A stretch of DNA of 64,000 nt from Coffea arabica (Eukaryota > Streptophyta > Magnoliopsida > Gentianales > Rubiaceae). The stretch is taken from contig NC_092323.1 in assembly GCF_036785885.1 (NCBI RefSeq), forward strand, positions 17,182,501 through 17,246,500, in the 5' to 3' direction. A program made the translations under genes and the position numbers. Position 1 is the stretch's first letter, and every line of letters starts with the position of its first letter. Below, piece after piece: positions 36,961 to 49,161 of this stretch. The notes under the pieces are model-generated. The model was not told where the DNA came from, made no database searches, and saw only the letters and a list, made by a program, of their open reading frames with translations.

Positions 36961-37454
36961 GATCACCCCCGGAGCCTCTAAGAAGTCTGCTTAGCCAAGA
37001 CATCCAAGAGGTATCTACCCCAAGATTTGTAAACGTGTAAGGAAGGGCAGTTCCTCCCAGAAAACCAGTTGGCTCCGCCACCGGCTAAAGTCCGGGAAAC
37101 ATATGAGCAGAAAATCTGTGAATATAGAGGTTAACCATTTGCATGTAATCAAGGGGAAAGATGCAATGCAACATGATAGAAGGAGGACGCCAGATCCCTT
37201 AAAAAAAATATTGAGGCTACTAGACTTTCACAATTTGGGTTACAATCACAAGTTGGGCACTGACAATTTTTTATCACCACCACCTTAAATCAAGTGCAGC
37301 GTTTTGTGGGCATTAAGTCCATCTGAAAAAGGACCTGACCATTACAGCATTGACTGGTTTTTCATGACATGAAATTAACAACTTGTCCAGGAATGCCTTT
37401 GGAAAGAGTTATTCCACCATATTGCTACACTTTCTGGAATAGAAATCTTTCTCA

Positions 37455-40108
37455 AAGACAATCTCCCATAAATGTCTCTATTTTGACATCAAATGTAAAA
37501 ATGGAATGTCAGTTATAACATTGGCAAAAAGATACAGTACTATTATATGTTTTTGGAGACAAAGAAAGCAATACAACTGTTACACATGGAAATTACTTTG
37601 TTTCTCAATGTACTGTTTTATATTAAATCGCGACATTTTCAGAACGTCCATCATTAGAAATTTTGCAGCATAGATAGCTCTTTCTTTTCCAAGTCAAAGA
37701 ACTTAGGAACATGTTCCTCAGCATAACATCCGTCTTGCCTTCTTTTCTAGTTCTAGAACAAGGTTTGATTAATCCCCCATTGCCCTCTTCTCTTTCGAAC
37801 TTCCTTCTTCCTCCACCCTTTCTATATATGGAAATTACAAAACAGAAGCAGCACCAACTAGGATAGAATTCTTGATAATTGTTGTAGACATTTCCAAGGG
37901 ACAATTCAAAGGTAGGATCTTCCCATTTGAATTATGCATGGTAGAACTTTAAAGATGTAATAAGTTTCACGGGTAAACATTATTATCCGTGTAATTGTGT
38001 TTATAAGTACATTTATCTTGTTAATATTTACATCTGCTCTATTAGTTCCTACATCATTTTATACATTCAAAACTGGTAATTCATGAAGCGCTGAGTCCTC
38101 ACCAACTATATCACTTGACCAGGTGCTTGCTCCAAAAGAACTTGCAGCATCTTCTGTCACTTTGATTAATACAGCACTAATGGTGTAAGCTGGGAAGAGA
38201 ATCATCTGCCGATAATGTCCCCTGCACCATCATTTCCTCGATAAGGCAAGATTTAGTTTACCATATTGACAACTTTATGCCCAAAAAATCTCTAGGTGAC
38301 AACATAAAAGAAAGCAAAAAAAACAAGGCCTTCAGCAAATCTACAAAGCTATTTTTGATCTTTAAACATTTTCACAACCAGAGTGAAGGTAACAATACCA
38401 CATTTTCAAATCATGCTTTTTGATTTTCGTTACAGCCTGACTGAAGTATCTGTAGAGCACAAACCATTGCAAATAACAAAAAAGATTAATAAGTATCAGA
38501 TACATGGTAATATGAGGTATAAAAATTAAAAACCTGCTTCAATGACATTTTCTTCAACTTAAACTTGAACAACTCTAGAAGGAGCCTCACAAATCATTTA
38601 TCGTGGGATAAAGCCACTATAGAAACAGCTTGGCTTTTCATCCTCCGCAAGGGAACATTTCAGGAAAAAGAATGCAACAACCGGTCTACACAATACAACA
38701 AAAACTACAACAAAGGGGTCCTATAACTCCCTCAGCTAAAAACCTCGTAGAACTTCTCAATGACAAGTAATCCAGAGTCGATTGACTCCAAGGGGTCCTT
38801 TCGGAGACGGTGTCTCAAGCAATTTGGGATGACTGTGGCAATTTCCTCTGCAGTAACTTTCTCTCTTCCTTTGAGAGCAGCCAATGCTCTTGCCCCCCTA
38901 TTTGTAACTATATCTCCTCTCAATCCATCGACATTCAGTTCAGCACAGACCTTTGATATTTTAACACGCAGATCATGATCAATTGTAACGGCAGAAAGAG
39001 AGCTCCTTGCTGAAGAAATTTGCTGCTGGAGCTTTTCTTGTTCTGCCTTGTAAGATTCTCTGAACTCTTTAGGATTTCTATCGAAACGAGCTCTCTCTTC
39101 GACAATCTTCACCCTGAGTTCTGCATCTTTCACAGTACTCACTTGTGCATGCATCCCAAACCGATCAAGAAGCTGTGGTCTAAGTTCACCTTCTTCTGGA
39201 TTTCCTGAACCAATAAGAATAAATCGAGCTGGATGTGAAATTGAAATTCCCTCCCTTTCAACAGTATTCCATCCAGAAGCAGCGGAATCCAAAAGAACAT
39301 CCACTAAATGGTCATCAAGAAGATTAACCTCATCAACATATAGAATTCCTCTATTAGATTTTGCTAGAAGACCTGGCTCAAATGCCTTTACACCTTCTGT
39401 AAGAGCCTTCTCGATATCAATTGTTCCACAGACTCTATCTTCTGTGGCACCTAATGGCAAATCAACCATGTTGATTTTGGTTAATGTAATTGACAACTCC
39501 TCACCTTTAGAGATTTTCTCTCGGACTTCAATACCCATCAGGTCTGGATCATTTGGATCCGAATTGTATGGATCACCAGCAACAACTTTAATTTCAGGAA
39601 GTAAATCCACCAATGACCTAACTGTTGTTGACTTCCCTGTTCCTCTATCACCCATTATCATTACACCGCCAATTTTAGGATCGATCACATTTAACAAGAG
39701 GCATAATTTCATCTCATCTTGTCCAACTATAGCAGAAAATGGATAGACTGGTCTTTGGCTTTCAGTTGAAACAAGCCTCTTAGCCTGAAATTGAAACAAT
39801 TCCAGACATCAATGACAAAATTCAACATCAAGAAACTCCTACTTCATAATTCACAATCTTATATCTTTTTCTGATTGAAGCTCATGCCTTAGCCATTTAG
39901 GCTATTGTTTTCAACAAAATCCCTCCTCAAGGAAAAACACCCGAGATTTAAACTGTTATTCACAACTTATAAACATGAATTATCCTATAAATCTGAAAGT
40001 ATTCATCAATATGATTATTAACTTTTCCAACATGCCAAGAATCCTATCTGCAAAATCAATTAAACAATCAAATTAAATAAAATTACGCAGCTTTGTAGTT
40101 AAACAAGA
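37455..40108. repeat. Segmental duplication, copy 2 (contains functional CHLI)
   Basis: Counterpart of 28050-30835. It includes CHLI's 3' flank, the whole last exon and most of intron 2. It has single, uninterrupted target sites for the three insertions found in copy 1. The two copies are in direct orientation, about 9.4 kb apart, with the CYP81 gene and the LINE/hAT debris between them. Confidence 0.9.
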
Positions 40109-40729
40109 GCATTGACACAAAGAGGACATCCCAAATTAGAATTGCAATCCCACTACCAACCACATCAACAAAATTAAGTAATGTACCTGCTCTTGAGCAG
40201 GGCCAGTTTCAGTGGCAACATTGGAAACTGAAACTTGGAATTGGGACCTTCTCTTCCTTACTTTAACTCCAATACCTCCATAGAATTTCCTTCCTTGGCC
40301 AAACCCTGAAACAAAGAAAAATATCATTCCCAACCCACCCACCAATTTAACAAAAACCCAAAAACCCCAGAAATTTCCTGCCCTGTTCTTCACATACTAA
40401 TCCCTACTAAACTCTCTAAAAACTAAGCAATATTGTCAACTTGAAACATCAAAAAACCATCAATACTGAACTGGGTCGATGGAAAATTTCATTCATAACC
40501 TCAATTCCAACTAGAATTATCAATACAAGTACTCAACAGCTACCCAAGCAAAAAGCCCTTATCAACATTTGCAGAAATACTGAAGAATTCACATTAATAA
40601 CATATTGCTACCTGGAATTGGAGAGAAAGACGGAAGTGAGGACGTGGTTGAGTAAGAAGAAAGGGATCTAGAAGCTAACATTGCCACTATTGAAGAAGAA
40701 GAAGCAGAAGTCCCCAATACTGTAGCCAT
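38732..40729 (-). CDS. CHLI: Magnesium-chelatase subunit ChlI, chloroplast
   Basis: Three minus-strand exons, 40729-40612, 40305-40187 and 39784-38732, join in frame to 429 aa, matching the usual length of about 420. The Ser-rich N-terminus ([20 protein letters not shown]...) is a chloroplast transit peptide. The AAA+ core is complete: Walker [10 protein letters not shown] (124-132), Walker B ILYVDE (226-231), TEDRVCGT and a C-terminal helical domain ending [17 protein letters not shown]. Cys107 and Cys198 correspond to the pair reported as a thioredoxin-regulated disulfide in Arabidopsis CHLI1. With ChlD and ChlH the enzyme inserts Mg2+ into protoporphyrin IX in the first committed step of chlorophyll synthesis, in the plastid stroma. 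The ATG at 40729 is the first ATG in frame; upstream codons have no start. No damage was seen, so this should be the functional copy of the duplicated pair. Confidence 0.97.
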
Positions 40730-40789
40730 GTCCACTGAAGTTCTCCTTTTCTGTGTCTTCTCCTGTTTCTTCAAAACTTTCGTGGGTTC

Positions 40790-42530
40790 TTTGCCTTCGG
40801 ACTTAGCAGCATTTGTGTGATGATTGGTTAAAGTGACTGGTCTGGTTATGGCCTATGGGTCCTCACTTACTGCGGGTTGGAGGTGTGGATAAGAAGATAG
40901 ATTTTGCTATGCGTTGCTCCACAGTCCACACCTTGGGTACTTTAGCAATTTAAGCCTATGTTTACATTTCTTTCTTTTTTTCCTTATTTTGTTTTGAATT
41001 TTGCCCTCGAGATTACACTCAGATATGGTATTATTTGAAATATTATTGAAATAATTATTATAATATTTTTTATGATTTAATATATATGAAATAAAAATAA
41101 TTAAAAATATAAAAATATGCGCTAAAAGATGTGTTTATAATGTAAATAAAATAATAGTTGAGATAATTCTGTATCCAAGCACAAACACATTTTCTCCAAC
41201 TTCACTTACAATTTTCATATTAAAAATAGTAAAATTGTGCACAATAAATCAAGAACAAGTTTGAAATATCTTAGCAATATGACCACATTACTATTAGAAA
41301 ACATCTATGCTTTAATTATTAGCTTAGCTTAGATGAATAAGTTGAATTTGTTTAATGCTTTAAAGAGCTAGCATACTCGTTTTTCAAAAGAAAAAAAAAA
41401 AAAAAAAGAGCTAGCATACTCCTCTTTGGGATTGGAGACCAAATAGGTTTGGATTGCGGTTTATTTGTCAAAATATATTTGCTTACATCATCATTACAAT
41501 TTCCAACGCACTTTTTTATCTTCTCAATTACCTTTTTATCTCACATACATCACATCACAAAAAGTGCTACAGTAAAAATATTTCTAATAATTCACAATCC
41601 AAACAAACCTCCGGGTTTCATGAGGTCTACTTCTATTACTACAATTCTCCTAGCTGTTTAAGGTAAATGGCAATAATGACATTCATGCGATCAAACCATA
41701 CTCCTATTTGGACTATAATAAGTGTATAACTATACCTTCCCATAAAATGAAAAATTAATAACTTATAAATGTACTCTCATCTCTTTAAATGTTGTTATGC
41801 AGTGCGAATTAGGAATTAGTTTTTAGAAATGCAAAAATATATTTAAGTGTGTGCTTGATAAATTGGATGTAAGTTTAAGGGGCAATTTGATAATATTTAT
41901 ATTTTTCCATTTTTGTTCTTTGCTACAAGCAAAAACAAAACACTTGTTTTGTTCTTAAGGAAAAGGAAACATAAATGTGTTTTAGACACTAATACCATTG
42001 TAAATACAAATTTGTAATTACATTTGATTGCGAAATTACCATACGTTGTGTGAGATAAAATAGGAATTAGGTTTAAAGTTAATGCAATGTCAAAATTAGC
42101 ATATAGTAATTAAAAATGAGTTTGGTTTGAGGCAAGTTAAGCTGAACCTAAATACTAGGCTCGATCCAAATAATAATAAATATTAGGTCAACTAGTTGAT
42201 TTGTTTAATAAATATACATGTTCGAAATAAATGAAACTATATGAAACATTGTGTATTTTTTAATTAAATAGTCTATAATTAAAAATTAATATATATAATA
42301 AATACATAAATTTACTATTTTTTTCTTATATGTAATATAAAAAATCTTAAAATCTTAAAATATATAAGGTTGTTCAAGGAAATTCAAGTCGACAATTCTC
42401 GACCCAAAATTTATTTTAAAAGAATGAATTGAAATGAGACCTTACATGTGTGAGCTTTAGATGGGTCGAATTTGGACCATCAAATGAGAACTTTTCCTTT
42501 GTATTAAGGTCAAGTTTATCAAAAGCTAAC
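40790..42530. other. Intergenic, no gene recognised
   Basis: Upstream of CHLI. AT-rich, with simple runs of A near 41390-41407. No coding or structural RNA feature recognised. Confidence 0.5.
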
Positions 42531-42632
42531 TATGGACCTGTTTGGAATTGCCGTAGTTTATTGAAAAATGCTTTTGCAATAAATCTTTTAATAAAAGTAC
42601 TTATTAATTGCTTAAATGCTTTTAAGTATGCT

Positions 42633-43186
42633 TGAGGGTACTCACCTCGGCCACCACTGCATTGCCGAGGTGAACCCAGTTCGTCCTCCACACAAGCGCG
42701 GCCATGTCCTGCACACGACCCTTGCTGCCTGGATGACCTCTTGGCCCCCACCTCGGCTGCACGCTGATGATGTCAACGCGCCTGACATCACACGGGACCA
42801 GTGCTTTATCTGAAAAGCACCTGATGCTCTTAATGGCTACTACGCAAGGTTCCCCGTCATCATGTCCAGGCGGTTACAGTGTCAGAGTCAGACCTCCTGG
42901 CAGCGAACAGAGCCGTAATGACCAGGACATGGGTCCCACCAGCATGAACCCTCCGTCCTACCTTCCACTCCCGCGCTATAAATACCCCTCATGTACTCCC
43001 AACAAGTAAGCATGCTGTTCATTCACACATACTATTATTTCTCTCGTTCTCATACTAACTTGATCGTCGGAGTGATCCCAGGGGAGAAGCCCCGCCATCC
43101 ACTTCGGATAAGTGAATTCACCTCACCGCATAGGAGGGAGAACTGATTTAGGTCGGTCCAACTACCCACCGAAAATCACCTCTTCA
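42633..43186. mobile_element. Solo LTR
   Basis: A 554 bp GC-rich block begins TGAGGGTACTCACC and ends AAATCACCTCTTCA, with TG...CA termini. It is flanked by an exact 5 bp duplication atgct at 42628-42632 and 43187-43191. A TATA-like ctataaatacccc sits near 42975 and a C/T-rich initiator-like region follows. No internal retroelement sequence is adjacent, so it is probably the product of LTR-LTR recombination; a TRIM-like element is less likely because no second LTR is seen. Confidence 0.85.
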
Positions 43187-43264
43187 ATGCTATTTGGAGA
43201 CATAGTTCAATAAGTGCTTACTATATTGGATAATACATGATCTGAAAATTTTAAATGTATTTAT

Positions 43265-43615
43265 TGTTATAAAACTAATAAAATAAGGTACTATAATATC
43301 AAGTGAAATATTGGAGAAAGAAGTAGAGAAAGAAGTGGAGCAATGAAGAGTGATATTCTTATTATTCCAACTAATACAAAAGTTTTTCCAAAGGGTGTCA
43401 ATGTACCTCTATATATAGGTACTACAAGATTAAAGGAACATCAATCCTATTAAACACCTACTATTACAAGAATATGAAGAAACTTATGAAACGGTTCTTC
43501 CACTACATGAATAGATTTATGGATTGTAACTTCTATACATAATGTATCCATAAATCAAGAATTAATCCTCTTGGGAATACAAAGGGACATCCATACTTTT
43601 AATTGTTTCATAACA
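43265..43615 (-). repeat. 3' LTR of the copia element
   Basis: 351 bp, TG...CA bounded, adjacent to the polypurine tract on its internal side. It differs from the other LTR by four substitutions and no indels. Confidence 0.95.
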
Positions 43616-43782
43616 CTCCCCCTTGGATGTCCATTACACAAAGAATATGCCTCGTTAAAACCTTACTAGGGAAAAACCCATCGGGACAAAAATCCTAGTG
43701 AAGGAAAAAGAGTACACTATTCTTGTGTATTAATTTCTCCCCCTGATGCAAACATCATTTGAGATCTTTTAATCGTCGCATT

Positions 43783-44658
43783 TCAATATGCTTCACCAAT
43801 TGCACTGAGATATGGTACTTCAGGACCAAGTATCTCTCCATCTTCCTCTCGCGGTCTAAAAGAATCTTTATTAGGATCTAATGATCTGACGATCATTGGA
43901 GTACTTAATATATGTGTCTTATCCATATAAAATCGCTTTAATACCTTCCGGGTATATGCAGTTTGGTGGACAAAAATTTCACTTTTTAAATGCTCAATTT
44001 GTAAATCAAGGTAGAATTTTGTTTTTCCAAAATTCTTGATCTCAAAATCTTTCTTCAAATATTCAACATTATTTTGAATCTCTTCAGGAGTTCCAATCAA
44101 ATTTAGATCATCAATATATATAACAATGATCACAAAATTTGATCCATTTTTCTTGGTAAAAACATATGGACATATTGGATCATTTGTATAACCTTCTTTA
44201 ACTAAACATTCATTGAAGCGGTTATACCACATATGTCCAGATTGTTTTAGGTCATACAAAGACCTTTATAATTTAATAGAATAAATATCTTTAAAAGTTG
44301 ATTTGCATGCTTCAGGCATGTTGAATCCTTCGGGGATTCTCATATAAATATTATTTTCAAGATTTTCATATAAATATGCAGTAACAACGTCCATTAGACG
44401 CATATCTAATTTTTCATGTACTGCAAAACTCACAAGATATCTAAATGTGATAACATCCACTATAGGTGAATACATTTCATCATAATCAAATCCAGACCTT
44501 TGTGAAAATCCTTGGACTACAAGTCTTGCTTTATACCTCACAATTTCCTTTTTCTCATTTCTCTTTATCACAATTACCCATTTATATTCTATTGGTTTTA
44601 CACATTCAAGTGTTTGGACTACAGGTCCAAAAATTTTTCTTTTAACCAATAAATCCAA
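43783..44658 (-). pseudogene. Copia reverse transcriptase fragment
   Basis: A minus-strand reading frame of about 290 codons is interrupted once by an in-frame TAA at 44266-44268, between SIKL and RSLYDLKQSG. It covers the RVT_2 domain of copia elements: KWVIVIKRNEK, KARLVVQGFSQRSGFDYDE, MDVVTAYLYENL and the catalytic YIDDLNLIG. It ends abruptly after VPYLSAIG, where RNase H should begin. It is non-functional as it stands. Confidence 0.9.
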
Positions 44659-46778
44659 TTTAGATTTGATCGTATCTTTCCACTTTGAACAATTATTTCT
44701 ATACCGACATTCATCAACCGATTTAGATTCATGATCCTCATCAACTTCTATAATATCAAGTGCTACATTTCATTAGGTTCCAATAAATTTTTTTTTTTTT
44801 TTTATGATTTCATTCTCTTCAGGAGCAACCTCTTCAAGAGGTTGAATTTTGTCATGACGTTTAATCTCCAGAGATATTTCAAATCAATTTATACTTTGTT
44901 TAGGTAGGCCGGCCTTAAATTTATTTGTAGCACTCGTGCATGTCCTTCAGGGACATCAATTTTAGCTAGAGTATTTCCTGCAGGAATAGTTGATTTAATG
45001 ACTCTTCTCGAGTCAATAAATATAACTTTCTACAAATGAAGAATTTCTTGAACTTCTAGTTCACATTATTTTGTATGAGGATCGAGGAAATTCAATTTTT
45101 CAGGTGATTTCCTTTCGGTTGATTTTTTCCTCCCCCTAATGTCGGGAATCGTAACTCATCAAAATAAATAAATCATTTAATAGATCACCCATCAAATATT
45201 TTACGATATTTAATCGTAAAAAGTGATTCATACCCGACATAAATTTTAAATTCTTTTGGAGCCATATATAATATAAAAGGGGTATGTATAAATACTTGTC
45301 GGCTCTCAAATATTCTCACTTTTGTCAAATCATATATCCATTGGGATCAGTAAACTTCTGGTTTACTGCAGGTGAAAATAATAAATCAAATGAGAATGAA
45401 AACAACTATATCGATAACCATTTCTCTCTCGAATGGTTATTATGATATAATTAACCTTTATCTCATTTGATTTCTAAACATGATCTCTATTATTGTCTCA
45501 TTTAATGTCTCAATTTGATATCCATTTCAACGGATATTCAAATTCAATAAATTTTTCAAGACATGGTAAAAAGTAGTGCTTTATTTATGATAAACTTTTC
45601 TCCTACAGGGAGAAATATAGTAGTGGCTCTTCTGGAGTTTTCAATCAATTAAACACTACCACTGATTGTGTTTGTCTCTCTCATTGGAATATAGTGTATA
45701 TAGTAGCACTTATTAATGAGACACATATCATTGTCATCATAATTCTTATGGGACAAATATCATCACCATAATCCTTTGATCCCAAATGTTTAACATTCAT
45801 TTCTTCTTCAGGAAGAAAAGTCAATTACTATCATAAATTAAATTAAGCATCATACACCTTCAGGGTGTTTAAAGAAATTGGCCATGTGAAGATGCTATTA
45901 TAATTTTGATTCCTCATATGTACTTCGATACATTTATCTTCAGGATTCATACTTTCTTGTCCTTATCATTATTATCCCACTTTAAGTGGTAACTTTTTCT
46001 CTTGTCATGGTAAAATATATATTTACCAGAATCATAGTCATGGCAACAACCATAACTAATAAATTGAAATTTAGTCGCATTCACTTCTGGGAATGGACTA
46101 GAATTAGCATGCAATAAGTACAAAATACTTCTCAAAATTTCTCTTAATATTGTTACTACAGGAGCATATTCGAGAAATTAATTGTGGAGAATATCATTTT
46201 CAATATATCTTATGAGTAAAATTTTCTCGACACAATTTCAACTGAGAAGTAATTCTGAAAATTGCATAATTATGCTCTTGTAGCCACAGGTAAATTTATC
46301 ATACCAGGCTTTTGAAATAATGACCATCTTCTAGCGGTCAAATATTTTCGTTAAAGAACGACCATCTTCAGGTGATCGAATCTTTTTCTTTAAATATTTC
46401 AAAGAACACGTGAATCCTCAAGCATAATTGATTTTCTGTAATAGCATCTCCAAAACTCAATGCATCAGAATATAAATATTTATAACAAATAATTATAAAG
46501 ATAAATAAGTAGAATTAAAAGGAGAAATATTACCTCAAAGATGTCAAACAATATATGTTTGTGTTTAGTGGTTGCTCAACAGTAGGTACTTGTATTTTGT
46601 GATAATTCAAATATTAGCCATAAGAAATTGAAATAAGTTTGTGAGTCAGAAATTTACCTCAGAAGTTACTTGAAGAAATACGGGCAGAATTTCGGCAAAA
46701 TCTTGTGTTTCACTTTTGTTCAAGGTAGAGGCTCCGTTTTCACCTTTTGCTCAAAAGTAGAGACTCGTGCTGATAACG
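44659..46778 (-). other. Degenerate internal region of the copia element
   Basis: Remnants of the integrase-RT linker are visible on the minus strand around 44900-45100 (a piece reading RVIKSTIPAGNTLAKIDVPE). From 45200 to 46700 I find only short frames with many stops and no readable gag zinc knuckle or integrase HHCC/DDE core. This may be rearranged or replaced filler between the LTRs. Confidence 0.6.
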
Positions 46779-47129
46779 TGTTATAAAACTAATAAAATAA
46801 GGTACTATAATATCAAGTGAAATATTGGAGAAAGAAGTAGAGAAAGAAGTGGAGCAATGGAGAGTGAGATTCTTATTATTCCAACTAATACAAAAGTTTT
46901 TCCAAAGGGTGTCAATGTACCTCTATATATAGGTACTACAAGATTAAAGGAACATCAATCCTATTAAACACCCACTATTACAAGAATATGAAGAAACCTA
47001 TGAAACGGTTCTTCCACTACATGAATAGATTTATGGATTGTAACTTCTATACATAATGTATCCATAAATCAAGAATTAATCCTCTTGGGAATACAAAGGG
47101 ACATCCATACTTTTAATTGTTTCATAACA
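46779..47129 (-). repeat. 5' LTR of the copia element
   Basis: 351 bp, TG...CA bounded, followed on the minus strand by CGTTATCAGCACGAG, the candidate primer-binding region. Confidence 0.95.
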
Positions 47130-47978
47130 TTTATCTCTTTATTTAGTTTATAATGTAGGATAAAATGATTAAATTTATTTTTTTTAAATCAACAAAACTA
47201 CTCTAAAAGCACTAAATTTGAGTTTTTGCTAAAAATACTTTTCACACCGGAAGCTTTATTTCTAATTTTATAGGATGATGTTCATCAAATTATTTTAAAA
47301 TATTTTTAACACCTAAAAGTACTTTCTACCTAAAGTACCGCAATTCCAAACGGAGCCCAAACTAAGTTATATAACCTTTAACAATGGATGGCATGGTCTG
47401 GATTGAGCCGAACTAGACTGCAGCCAGCCAAGGACGATGATTATGCGGTAAATGGAGACGATGGATTGTAGTTGAGTGAAAATAAAATGAAACAATTTAT
47501 TAATTTTCTATTAATAATAACAATAAAGAAAGATTTAGAATATAAAAGTGATAGTAGTGTTAACAATTTACATACGAAGAAAATAATAAAAATGCACAAA
47601 ATTGTTAACAATACCTAAGGTTATTCTTTGTAGTTGGGTTTTACACTCGTATTCAAATCTAATTAGAATCGATTTTAGATCAAATCTATATCTATATTGT
47701 AGAAAGGGGTTGGATGGAGTGGTAAGAAATAAGGAATGTAGGAGGTTTTAGGATTGGCGTTATATTTATTACTATTGTTTTTATTTAATCAAAAATGTCA
47801 ATTTTTAATTAAAAAAATTTCACTTGAAAAGCCTAGTATGACTTTGAATTTAATTTAGTGATGTCATAATATAGGTTTCAAGAATAATACCATTATTGAT
47901 TCTTTTTCAAATTCATGACCAATGGATATTATTTCCTTTTTTTGTTTTTTATATGATTCTTTAAGTCAATATTACTTA

Positions 47979-48810
47979 GGGCATCCACAGCGCGGGTGTA
48001 ATGGCCCTCCATTACACCGCTCCATGACACGGTCTCCCATTGGAGCCGTGTCATAGACATTACGCGCATCATGGATATGACGCGTGTAATCCATTAGAAG
48101 GTGGGATCCATGATTAAATGTAAAATAATTCTAGCTACCAACGGTTACATCCAATTTTAGCTTCAACGGTAAATTTGCCCGCACACAACACATTTTAGCT
48201 TTCTAACGGTTATATCCAACGGTTAGATTTTAGCCTTCTATATAAACACACAACACTTTTTTTAAAACATATCTCACTATTCTACTCTATTATTTCTTTT
48301 ACTCTAGTATTCATTTTGTTATTATTTGTATTTTATTTGATTTAAATTATGTAATATTATGTTATGGAGTTCAACTAATTACATGCCGAATTATTAATTA
48401 AGTATGGATTATTATGATATCTTCGCATTTGAGGTATCAAATATTTGTTTAATTTCCTGCATAATTATTTTTTTAAAAAAACAATATATTATTTTTGAAA
48501 GATAGAAAAAGATATATTATTCAAACTTAAAAATTAATAATATCATTTTTAGAAAATAAAAAATTTAATGAAAGTTAGTACTTTATTTTTTAAAAATAAC
48601 AAAATTATTTTTAAAAATTACTTTATTTATTTATGGGATATGAGTTATGCATTATTAAAATAAATATTTGATTTAATTGTGGACCCATGTTATTACACCT
48701 TATGGAGTGTAATCCATTATGAGTAAAAGTGTAATAAAAGAGGAGAAAGTGGAATGCTGACGTGATATGTGGATTACACTCCACAAGATGTAATAGCATT
48801 GTGGATGCTC
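47979..48810. mobile_element. PIF/Harbinger-like non-autonomous element
   Basis: The ends GGGCATCCACAGCGC and the reverse complement of GCATTGTGGATGCTC are an imperfect inverted pair of the 'gggcatccaca' type that I associate with Tourist/PIF-Harbinger families. Flanks tta and ttt are compatible with a 3 bp TTA/TAA target duplication with one change. Subterminal 'tgtaatggccctccattacacc' and 'ggattacactccacaagatgtaat' segments add further dyad symmetry. No transposase frame remains. Confidence 0.7.
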
Positions 48811-49040
48811 TTTAATTGAAGGGTAAAATTGTAATTTAATTTTTTACTTGTACTAGGGCTTATGATATTTCATCTTTATTTACCTTTCATGAATAAACTT
48901 CAAATCAAATTTCCATATTAATGGAGGAACTTGTTGCATTTTAAATTTAAAAAGCATGAAGGTATATTTAATAATTTAAAAAAATTCAAAATTCTACTAG
49001 TATGCATATTAAAAAAAATAGAGTAGGGAGTTGGAAGGCC

Positions 49041-49137
49041 AAATGAATTTATACAGATTATATATGAAAAATGGAATATGCTTTTCTTAAATGAATTTAT
49101 ACAGATTATATATGAAAAATGGAATATGCTTTTCTTG
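49041..49137. repeat. 49-bp tandem duplication upstream of the ABCI11-like gene
   Basis: Two essentially identical copies of aaatgaatttatacagatta... (through ggaatatgcttttctt) are joined head to tail and end about 25 bp before the start codon of the downstream gene. They therefore lie in its core promoter or 5' UTR. Confidence 0.85.
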
Positions 49138-49161
49138 TAAATTCTCCGGCAATGAGCCCAA

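Larger units (their letters stand above)
43265..47129 (-). mobile_element. Ty1/copia retrotransposon, defective but structurally complete
   Basis: 3865 bp with two 351 bp LTRs (43265-43615 and 46779-47129) that begin TGTTATAAAAC and end TTTCATAACA and differ at 4 positions. An exact 5 bp target duplication, tttat, lies at 43260-43264 and 47130-47134. Read on the minus strand, a polypurine tract AAGGGGGAG abuts the 3' LTR (43616-43624), and a primer-binding-site candidate TATCAGCACGAG lies three bases inside the 5' LTR. A palindromic TATATATA sits inside each LTR. The coding region is reduced to part of pol; gag, most of integrase and the RNase H region are missing or unreadable. Confidence 0.95.
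42534..47358. mobile_element. Outer TIR element hosting two nested LTR elements
   Basis: Left end GGACCTGTTTGGAATTGCCG and right end, read on the minus strand, GGGCTCCGTTTGGAATTGCG, share a hAT-like inverted terminus; both continue with related 'aaaagtactt/aaaatgctttt' phrases. Removing the solo LTR (42633-43186) and the copia element (43265-47129) would leave a non-coding element of about 400 bp. A clear target duplication was not found, so the superfamily is tentative. Confidence 0.6.
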
